A stretch of 35,960 bases of DNA from Methanobacteriota archaeon (GTDB lineage: Archaea > Halobacteriota > Halobacteria > Halobacteriales > Halalkalicoccaceae), in the NCBI GenBank assembly GCA_022561895.1, contig JADFQH010000003.1:2448-38407 (forward strand), in the 5' to 3' direction. A program made the translations under genes and the position numbers. The notes beneath the pieces are model-generated. The model worked only from the letters and a program-made list of their open reading frames with translations, searched no databases and was not told the origin of the DNA. This document shows, piece after piece, positions 28,824 through 35,960 of the stretch (within the stretch, counting starts at the first letter, position 1; every line of letters starts with the position of its first letter).

Positions 28824-30032
28824 CAACGTCCCACCATTCACACGCACGTCTACTGGTGCGTCTCCGTTCCCCGACGTGGGCGAGGAACGGAGTCTGTGTT
28901 TTCGCTTCCGGGCGTATCGTAGCCCGATGTTTTTTGCCGCGTTGTAGTCTGCGTTGACCTCGTAGCTGCACTTCTGGCAGTGGAAGTGTTCACCGTCGCG
29001 GTTGTTGCGATGCGTGAACCCACAGTCCATCCGAGAACAGCGTTGGGACGTGTGGTTCGGCGCAACCTGCTTCGCCGTGACGCCGCGTTCCGGGGCCTTG
29101 TACTCGACGTACTCGTAGAGGCGTCGGAACGCCCAGACGTGGTGCCACTTCGCGTGTGGGAGCCGCTCGCGGATGTCCGTTAAGTCCTCGAACGCGATCA
29201 CGTCGCACCCGTTCTCGACGGCTTCCGAGGCAATCTCGTTGGCGACGGTGTGGATGTACTGCTCCCGCCACGCTTCTTCGCGCTTGCCGAGGCGGAGGAG
29301 AGCGTTGTGCGCGGCTTGCGTCCCGCGCTGTTGCATCTCTCCACGTCGCTTCTCGAACTCGCGGCACCAGTGGTCGTACTCGTCGCCCTGCCAGAACGTT
29401 CCGGTCGAAGCGACCGCAAGGCTGTTGACGCCGAGGTCGATACCAAGGACTGTTTGGTGCTCGGTATCCGCCGAAACCTCGGATTCGTCGTTGTCGTACT
29501 TCCGCGTCGTGATGTGGAAGTAGAACTCGTCGGTCGCCTTGTCGTATTGCAGTGTACTCGCCCGAAACTCGTACTCCTCCGAGAGAACATACCGCTCATA
29601 GGGCGTCGGACTATCCGCCGGAAGCTCAAAATCGCACTCGACGCGCCCGTTGACGGTTGAGAGGGATACGCGGTCGCGGTAGAAGGTCGCGCTTCGCTTG
29701 TCGTAGACCATGCTCCATGACGTGAACTCCGGCTGGCTCACCCGCTTGCCCTGTTTCCACCGTTCGACACAGCCTTTCGTCGCTTGGACGGCGCGTCGGA
29801 TGGCTTCTTGAACGAGGTTCGCGGTGAGGTCGGTTTCCTTTCGTAGTTCCGCGTAGAGCGCGTCCCGTGCGGTCGTGTTCGCCGTAACGCAGTTCGTGTA
29901 GGAGTCGTCGTTCCAACAGAACTCGGCGGCACAATTCGCGCAGTGAAGGAATTGTCGGGCGGATTCGTGGAGGTCATCGCGGCGCTCATCGGGAACGATG
30001 AGTTTGACCGGCGCGGTTCGACGCACCTCCAT
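28803..30032 (-). CDS. tnpB: RNA-guided endonuclease TnpB (IS1341-type), apparently intact
   Basis: RuvC motifs VLGIDLGVNSLAV, DVIAFEDLTDIRERL, NADYNAAKNI; zinc ribbon CSRMDC...CQKC. Confidence 0.92.
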   Translation of the reverse strand: MEVRRTAPVKLIVPDERRDDLHESARQFLHCANCAAEFCWNDDSYTNCVTANTTARDALYAELRKETDLTANLVQEAIRRAVQATKGCVERWKQGKRVSQPEFTSWSMVYDKRSATFYRDRVSLSTVNGRVECDFELPADSPTPYERYVLSEEYEFRASTLQYDKATDEFYFHITTRKYDNDESEVSADTEHQTVLGIDLGVNSLAVASTGTFWQGDEYDHWCREFEKRRGEMQQRGTQAAHNALLRLGKREEAWREQYIHTVANEIASEAVENGCDVIAFEDLTDIRERLPHAKWHHVWAFRRLYEYVEYKAPERGVTAKQVAPNHTSQRCSRMDCGFTHRNNRDGEHFHCQKCSYEVNADYNAAKNIGLRYARKRKHRLRSSPTSGNGDAPVDVRVNGGTLTRPSVS

Positions 30033-30184
30033 ATTTCAGAATGCTACCCAATGGTACTTATAGCTCTGGGATTCGGGTAGCTACAGTCGTGCGGTTGCGT
30101 CGTGCATTGTCGGTTTCCTCTCCGACCTACTCCCTCGGCGCATACGCGCCTCGCTCCTTGAGGTCGGAGGCTCCACCTCGAATT

Positions 30185-30955
30185 ATGCTGATCGGCTCGC
30201 TCGCCCAGTGGCTGATCATGCCGACGCTCGCCTATATTCTCGTGGTTGGATTCGATCTCCCGACGGAGGTGGGTATCGGGCTGATTCTCCTCGGGGCTGC
30301 ACCGGGCGGGACCGCCTCGAACGTTATGACGTACTTGGGAAAAGGCGACGTCGCCCTTTCGGTGACTATTACGTCGGTGACGACGCTTGCCGCACCGATC
30401 GTGATGCCGGCGTGGGTCGTCTTTCTCGCTGGCGAGCAGATCCAAGTCACGTTCGCGGAGATGTTCCAAGAGATCGTTCTTATTGTACTTATCCCAGTGA
30501 TCGCTGGCGTAGCAGTTCGCCAGTTCTTGGATCGCACGGCCCCGACCGCAGCGGAGGTCGGTCTCAGCGTCTTCCCCGCGATCAGCGTCCTCGCGATCGT
30601 GACGATCGTCGCGGCGGTCGTCGCTCTCAACGTCGAGAACGTTCTGACGGCGAGCGCGTTTGCACTCGCGGCCGTCTTCTTCCACAACGCGGTCGGACTG
30701 GGCGCGGGCTACGGCGTCGGCCACGCGACGAAGATGCCGGAGGATCGCGCGCGTGCCTGTGCGTTCGAGGTCGGAATGCAGAACAGCGGTCTCGCCGTTG
30801 CCCTCGCTGTTGCCTTTTTCAGCCCGCTCGCGGCGCTCGTGCCCGCACTCGCAAGCGTCTGGCACAACGTCACCGGACCTGCGTTAGCGACGTACTTCAC
30901 CCGACGAACGCCCGAACGGTCGTCGGCGACACCGATGACACGCGAATCGGACTGA
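30185..30955 (+). pseudogene. 5'-truncated bile acid:sodium symporter (BASS) family protein
   Basis: LLGAAPGGTASNVMTYLGKGDVALSVTITSVTTLAAP; GMQNSGLAVALAVAFF; N-terminal TM region missing at the IS left end. Confidence 0.75.
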
Positions 30956-31111
30956 GGTCGTATCGCCCTATGCAAATGGGTATAGGGATTATCGTTACGA
31001 CCCTCCGTACAGACGAGAGCGACCACGAGGGTCATGCAGCAAGCGCGAAATCGATGAATCTCTACGATAATCCTATATCACTCGCACACCCACCAGCACA
31101 CAGTAGATACG

Positions 31112-32484
31112 ATGGCACACGACTGTTCATTCGTTGATGACGTCGTTCGAAAGGGACGAGTCAGCACCGACGACGAGATTCTGCTGGCGCACTCGAAGGA
31201 CGAGGGACCACACGACGCCCATCGGCCCGATGTCGTCGTTTGGCCGGGATCAGTGAGCGAGATTTCGGCGCTGCTTTCGGCGGCGAACACCCGAAAAGTT
31301 CCGGTGACGCCGTGGAGCGGCGGAACCAGTATCGAGGGGAATCCGATCCCCGTTGCGGGCGGGATCGTACTCGACACCTACGAGTGCAACGAGATCACGG
31401 TGAGAAACGACGATCTTCAGGCGGTCGTCGGTCCCGGCGTCGTCTATGACGACCTCAACGCAGCGCTCGAACCGTACGATCTCCGATTCGCACCGGGGAT
31501 CGCAGCCGGTGATGTCGCGACCATCGGCGGGATGATCGCGAACAACGCGAGTGGACTCAACGCCGTTCGCTACGGCGTGACCGGCGATCACGTCCTTCGA
31601 CTGGAGGTCGTCCTGCCCGACGGGCGGATCATCGAGTGTGGCCGCGATGTCCCGAAAACCACGGCCGGATACAACCTCAAGGACCTCTTCGTGGGCAGCG
31701 AGGGAACCCTTGGGGTCATCACCGAGGCAACCCTCTCGCTCGAAGGAGTTCCCCGGCATCGACACGCCGCGCTCGTCACCTTCTCTTCGAATACTGCGGC
31801 GAGTCGAGCCGTTTCGACGATCATGGGTTCGGGACTGAAACCCGGAGCGCTCGAGTTCATGGACTCCCAGCTCGTCAGGCTGCTCAACGAGTACAGAGAA
31901 GACGCCGATTTTCCCGATCCCCTCTCCTGTTGATCGAACTTCATGGGGACGTGGGCGATCTCGCCACACAGATGGATCGCGTCCGAACGATCTGTGAGGA
32001 ACACGACGCCACGCAGTGGTCGGAGGCCGATACGGGTGAGATCGAAACCATCTGGCACGTCCGGCGGGATGCGTATCCGGCAGCCTGCGAGTACTACCCC
32101 GATCGAACGGTCGGAGTCATCGGCGATGTCGTGGTCCCGATCTCGACCTACCCCGAGATCGTCCGTCGAATCGATGAAATCGGTGACGAACTCGATCTGC
32201 TGACGCCCTGCGTCGGGCACGCCGGCGACGGAAACATCCACTTTCTACCGGTCGTCGACACGAGTGATAGAACGGCAATGGATCGCGTTCACGAGCTGAC
32301 TGATCAGATCGTCGGGACGGCGCTCGAACTCGGCGGGACCGCGACCGGCGAACACGGGATCGGGATCGGCAAACGCAAGTTCATGCGTCGAGAACACGGC
32401 GACGGCGTCGATGTTATGCGTGGAATCAAGGACGTGATCGATCCGAACGGGATCATGAACCCCGGAAAGACGCTTCCGGACTGA
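31112..32484 (+). pseudogene. FAD-linked oxidase (GlcD/D-lactate dehydrogenase-like) with a -1 frameshift at the C-run near 31919-31922
   Basis: Frame 1: TPWSGGTSIEGNPIPV...LFVGSEGTLGVITEATL...EDADFPD; frame 2: PLLLIELHGDVGDLATQ...CVGHAGDGNIHFLPVVD...GTATGEHGIGIGKRKFM. Confidence 0.88.
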
Positions 32485-32562
32485 TAAGGACTGTTGGAAC
32501 TGTTTACCGGTGATCGCCAGTACGGGTCAGCGATTACCGGTACGGGACTACAACAGAACTTA
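32485..32562. repeat. 78-bp palindromic element, copy 3, flanked by TGA on both sides
   Basis: TAAGGACTGTTGGAACTGTTTACCGGTGATCGC...GCGATTACCGGTACGGGACTACAACAGAACTTA; TGA at 32482-32484 (glcD stop) and 32563-32565. Confidence 0.8.
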
Positions 32563-32649
32563 TGAGGGGAGAAGCTCCCATCAACGGTCATCGAACCCTC
32601 TCCCGTGGCTGAAATCCGCGAGTGCGCTCGACGACGATCGAGCTTCTCG

Positions 32650-32770
32650 TTATCGATCCGACCCGGTCCGAAGAAGAACGTCCACGATCGAGGTCTCGTC
32701 GCCGACGGGATGGACGAGAACCGGATTGAGGTCGAGTTCGGCTCGTGAACGTACGTGTCGATCACACTAG
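32650..32770 (-). pseudogene. C-terminal remnant of an NDP-forming acyl-CoA synthetase
   Basis: SRAELDLNPVLVHPVGDETSIVDVLLRTGSDR*. Confidence 0.55.
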
Positions 32771-32957
32771 TCCCGTAGTGTGTGAAGCTGATCGGGAATC
32801 GTGCCCTCGTTCTCTCGGGTTCATGTGAGCGAGTTCAGCCAGCGACACGAGGTGGAGGACGCCTTAGAATACACCGACTAACGAGATGGTGCGCCTCCTG
32901 AGAGGGACGTTCTCGTATGTCCTACCGTATTGTGAACAGGTCATGTGCCATCGAGGG

Positions 32958-33131
32958 CTACTCCAGACCGACGTTCCGTTCGTGTTCCGCAGTCGCGACT
33001 CGTTCGATACTGTGGCCGAATATGATATGATGATCGATCGCGGCCGAGGTTGCTGCGGTAGGAGGGTCTCGTACCTCGACGGCTGTCTTCCATCCGCAAT
33101 GACAGCACACGAGGGTTTCTTTCTCGTCCAT
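32958..33131 (-). CDS. 57-aa cysteine-containing small protein (haloarchaeal micro-protein candidate)
   Basis: MDEKETLVCCHCGWKTAVEVRDPPTAATSAAIDHHIIFGHSIERVATAEHERNVGLE; AT-rich TATA-like CTATAATATC upstream. Confidence 0.55.
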   Translation of the reverse strand: MDEKETLVCCHCGWKTAVEVRDPPTAATSAAIDHHIIFGHSIERVATAEHERNVGLE

Positions 33132-33239
33132 ATCTCTTGTTTGGACCTAGAGATATTATAGCTACTGTTGGGATGATAAAGGTCTATAAGTCAACGGCGA
33201 GAAAGTCCCGTCCTGAGGCCGAAGGCCAAAGGGGCGTCG

Positions 33240-33398
33240 CCAGAACCGTCGGTTCTGGCTGCCAACCAGACGCCACGTGTCTGGGGACGTTGACGAGACG
33301 CTTCGCGTCTCGTTCGCACATCAGAAACGCGAAGCGTTTCTGAGGACGTTAACGAGAACGAAGTTCTCGTCCGCACACCAGAAATCAAAGATTTCTGG
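33240..33398 (+). repeat. Array of six triloop-type hairpins homologous to the tnpB 3' end region
   Basis: Hairpins at 33240-33258, 33266-33284, 33293-33313, 33322-33342, 33352-33370, 33378-33398; recurring GGACGTT[G/A]ACGAGA. Confidence 0.75.
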
Positions 33399-33476
33399 GG
33401 ACGGTGACGAATCGCGTACTGCACGGGGATCAGCCGACGACGATTGCCGGCTGGATATTTCACGGAAGCGATACTC

Positions 33477-33600
33477 CTACTCGGTATGTTCCTCAGTCCA
33501 TTCTTGGATCAACCTCCGTACAATCTCGGCTTTCGTTGCATCCACATCGATTACAGCCTTCGAGAACTCTCGGTGTAGATCTTCGTCTAAGTCAACGGCG
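33477..33600 (-). pseudogene. Possible remnant of a CopG/RHH-like small protein
   Basis: VDLDEDLHREFSKAVIDVDATKAEIVRRLIQEWTEEHTE*, no start codon found. Confidence 0.35.
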
Positions 33601-33603
33601 TTC

Positions 33604-33791
33604 GCAAATCCGAACGCGACACCTCGAAGACCTGCTCGGTCTGTGGGACGAAAGCCGACCGCCAGCGCGTTGAGCGTGGGTTGTACGTCTGTGACGACTG
33701 CGGATTGGTTGCGAACGCCGATGTTAACGGAGCCAAGAACATCCGAGAGAAAGCAAAAGTACTCCCGAATCTCGCCGCTGATGGCGGTTGA
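33604..33791 (+). pseudogene. TnpB C-terminal relic
   Basis: KSERDTSKTCSVCGTKADRQRVERGLYVCDDCGLVANADVNGAKNIREKAKVLPNLAADGG*. Confidence 0.88.
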
Positions 33792-33995
33792 GATAGGGAC
33801 AACGGCTGGATGGCATCTCGGAAATCTTCGATTTCCGAGGACTCGTCAAAAATGCCGAAGGCATTTTTGAGACAGCCAGCGGTGCGCCTGTTCGATATAT
33901 CCACGGGTGGGTTTCACCCGAGAGAACAGACGACTCGCGAACCATAATATCCCAACGCTGGGGAAACCTCACCGTTTACGGCGAGGAGGCTGTCA
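33792..33995 (+). ncRNA. Putative omega-RNA scaffold / right end of the relic TnpB element
   Basis: Hairpins 33817-33839, 33846-33870 (11-bp stem, GAA loop), 33904-33920, terminal CCTCACCG-TTTA-CGGCGAGG then AGGCTGTCA. Confidence 0.55.
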
Positions 33996-34019
33996 TAAGT
34001 CAATGACCCCCGGACATGA

Positions 34020-34511
34020 TCAGACCATCTCGTTCTGCCCGCGGATCTGCGTGATGCAGGGGGCAAATCCGTGCTCTTTGTAGCGTTCGTACAATCGCGC
34101 CAGTTGCTCGCGCTCGGGGACCGACACGCAAAGCGTCCACCGGCCATCGCTCGCGCTGGCGGCTTGCAGCGTCGCTTCCTCGCTACAAACTGCGTTGATC
34201 CGCTCTCGTGCCTGCTCGTCCCATTTGATCCGATACAGCCACTCGTCTTCGTTGTCGAGGACGAGCGAACACGCGGCAATATCCGGATCGTCGATGAGCA
34301 GGCTCCCCGCCTCGATCCGCTCCGTCCCGTGGACCCAGATCGACGGCCATGTGTGCTCGCCACCGTATGCAGTGGTTCTCGCGGGTTCGACCGTTACTAA
34401 CTCGAACCGGCTCAGCGTTCGATCGAGGACGAACTCCCGACTGGGAAGCTCGAACTCAAAGACGCTACCCGCCGTTGAATCCGCATACCGTGGATTCGTT
34501 CGCGATGACAT
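34020..34511 (-). pseudogene. bat-like (bacterio-opsin activator) regulator N-terminal part, HTH-10 domain missing
   Basis: VFEFELPSREFVLDRTLSRFELVTVEPART... LARLYERYKEHGFAPCITQIRGQNEMV*; ends beside the TnpB relic right end. Confidence 0.6.
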
Positions 34512-34626
34512 GGAGATGACCACTCACCGTTAGCTATCTCCTCGATCCACAACCCCGCTCTCCCTAACATACGAAAGTCAAAATCCCGACGTGCCTAGAC
34601 TGTTAGGTTGCGGGGTGCTCCACGTC

Positions 34627-34866
34627 GCAAATCAGAGATTTACTCGCCCGACGAGGCTCACGCCTCGTCGAATCGCGCAAGGCAATACCTTGCTGACCCG
34701 ACGAATCTTACGATTCGTCGAACACACGGCTGGAGATCCGTTGGCTTGACGAAGCTCACGCTTCGTCGAACACCGGGGAGCAAAGCTCAGCTTGCACGAT
34801 GAGGCTTACGCCTCATCGAACAGCGCAAGACGATGCCTTGCTCGCCCGACGAAACTACGTTTCGTC
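34627..34866 (-). repeat. Tandem hairpin array, about 50-nt period, at the 3' end of the HTH-10 gene
   Basis: Type-A hairpins at 34650-34669, 34700-34719, 34748-34767, 34798-34817, 34848-34866, alternating with type-B hairpins (34627, 34677, 34780, 34825). Confidence 0.85.
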
Positions 34867-35960
34867 GAACACCATCTCGAAGATCTTGCGCTGGCTCGCC
34901 CGCAGGTGCTGTATGAACGTCGGCTGAGAGATACCTAATGAAGCGGTGACCTCTTGGCCCGTACTCTCACGCGGGGACTCGAAAAAGCCACTCAGATACG
35001 CCGTCCTGAGGACCTCCTGTTGGCGCTCGGTGAGGCGCTCTTCGAAGGCCGTCCGTAGCTCGTGGCGGGTCGTTGCCGGTCGATCACGACTACGGCGCGC
35101 GAGCAGTTCCGTTTGGGGGTACTGCCCCTGGAGAGTTTCGATGAACTCGCGGGTTTCGGTGGTGGCGGGAAGATCGATAATGGCCCTCCCACTGTCGCCG
35201 TCGATACTGAGCGAGCGGATCGCACCGTCCCGCTCGATGAGCACCATCGGGAGCGACCGCCCGGAACAGACGGCCTTGAACGCCGAGTTCTCGCCGTGAT
35301 CCGCGAGACAGGTCAGTTCCTCGATGGCGATCGAGTGCGCTCCGTGCGTCAGGATCTCCTCGATCGACGCGCCGCGTGCGGTAAAGAAGATCTGTGCGGT
35401 CCCGTCCGATCCGGGAACGAGCCCCTCGAACTCGATCCGACAGCCCGTCTCCCCTGCGAGCCGGCAGAGAACGTCCTCGGGCGCTGAAATCCGGAGTTCG
35501 AGTTCGGCGACGCTGTCGGTCTGGAGCGTTCGTTTCGTCTCGACGGTGTCGATGGCGTGGGCGATCGTCTCGCCGAGTTCAGCGAGGACGGTGTAATCGC
35601 GCTCGTCGGACTGGGGACAGCTCGCATAGACGGTCAAAACGCCGTAAGGCGACTTCTCGTACACCAGCGGGATCGCAACACAGGAGCGAACGCCTTCCGC
35701 GAGCGTCTCCTCGCGCCACGGGGCGAACGTCGGATCGGTGAGGATGTCCTCCGTGACCTGTAGCTCGCCCGTTCGCAGTGCGGTGCCGATCGGCCCTGTA
35801 GAGCCCTCGTCGGTCGCGATTGAAAGGCCTTCGAGATACTCGCTGTCGACGCCGGCCCACTCCTGTGGCACGACTGTGTTGGACCGTGTGTCGTACTGGC
35901 CGATCCACGCAAACGCATAGAGATCCGAACCGGCGAGTCGCTCACAGACGGTCCGATTGA
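34855..35960 (-). CDS. bat-like regulator with GAF-type and C-terminal HTH-10 domains; 5' end outside the window
   Basis: CVAIPLVYEKSPYGVLTVYA; LTERQQEVLRTAYLSGFFESPRESTGQEVTASLGISQPTFIQHLRASQRKIFEMVF; frame open through 35960. Confidence 0.88.
   Translation of the reverse strand, partial: NRTVCERLAGSDLYAFAWIGQYDTRSNTVVPQEWAGVDSEYLEGLSIATDEGSTGPIGTALRTGELQVTEDILTDPTFAPWREETLAEGVRSCVAIPLVYEKSPYGVLTVYASCPQSDERDYTVLAELGETIAHAIDTVETKRTLQTDSVAELELRISAPEDVLCRLAGETGCRIEFEGLVPGSDGTAQIFFTARGASIEEILTHGAHSIAIEELTCLADHGENSAFKAVCSGRSLPMVLIERDGAIRSLSIDGDSGRAIIDLPATTETREFIETLQGQYPQTELLARRSRDRPATTRHELRTAFEERLTERQQEVLRTAYLSGFFESPRESTGQEVTASLGISQPTFIQHLRASQRKIFEMVFDET

Larger units (their letters stand above)
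28602..30183 (-). mobile_element. IS1341-type (IS200/IS605 superfamily, tnpA-less) element; boundaries approximate
   Basis: TnpB CDS, hairpin-rich 3' end, and left-end hairpin CTCCGACCT...AGGTCGGAG (30120-30169) abutting a truncated BASS gene. Confidence 0.75.

Noticed and set aside
31905-31935. Programmed ribosomal frameshift in GlcD
   Set aside because: No slippery heptamer or downstream pseudoknot seen; a one-base loss in a C-run explains it more simply
34562-34608. CCTAACA...TGTTAGG 7-bp inverted repeat as an IS end or terminator
   Set aside because: Short, long loop, no target duplication or transposase; not supported beyond chance
34627-34866. CRISPR array
   Set aside because: Period of about 50 nt, but no identical direct repeats and no unique spacers; repeats vary with compensated hairpin stems, and no cas genes are present
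34627-34866. SECIS element or stop-codon readthrough for selenoprotein synthesis
   Set aside because: The native stop is TAG, repeats carry TAA/TGA/TAG, the units are not in one frame (50-nt period), and there is no Sec machinery evidence

Overview
Window from a halophilic archaeon (Halobacteria; inferred from acidic protein composition, Tat signals, bat-like HTH-10 regulators and IS1341-type TnpB). It holds mostly catabolic genes broken up by small mobile or repetitive DNA. (1) A sugar-acid-like cluster: Tat-signal HpcH/HpaI aldolase, amidase, FGGY kinase, 2-hydroxyacid dehydrogenase, class II aldolase. (2) A TetR-MATE efflux pair. (3) An IclR-acyl-CoA dehydrogenase-MaoC-CoA transferase-PrpD-enoyl-CoA hydratase-SSS transporter region. 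(4) A decayed 3' part with one intact TnpB element, a TnpB relic, a truncated BASS transporter, a frameshifted GlcD and a truncated bat-like regulator. The strongest unexplained structures are: (a) three 78-bp palindromic elements, each starting right after a gene's TGA stop and each flanked by TGA on both sides; (b) two TA-flanked MITEs with shared 13-bp terminal repeats, one nested inside a 78-bp element and one splitting a coiled-coil ORF that is restored in frame on virtual excision; (c) arrays of short perfect hairpins at gene 3' ends, including a five-unit array of about 50-nt period in which every hairpin has a compensated stem, four have GNRA-type loops, and each unit repeats an FDE[A/S/T]-stop sequence. 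All calls are by eye from the sequence and supplied ORFs; no searches were run.
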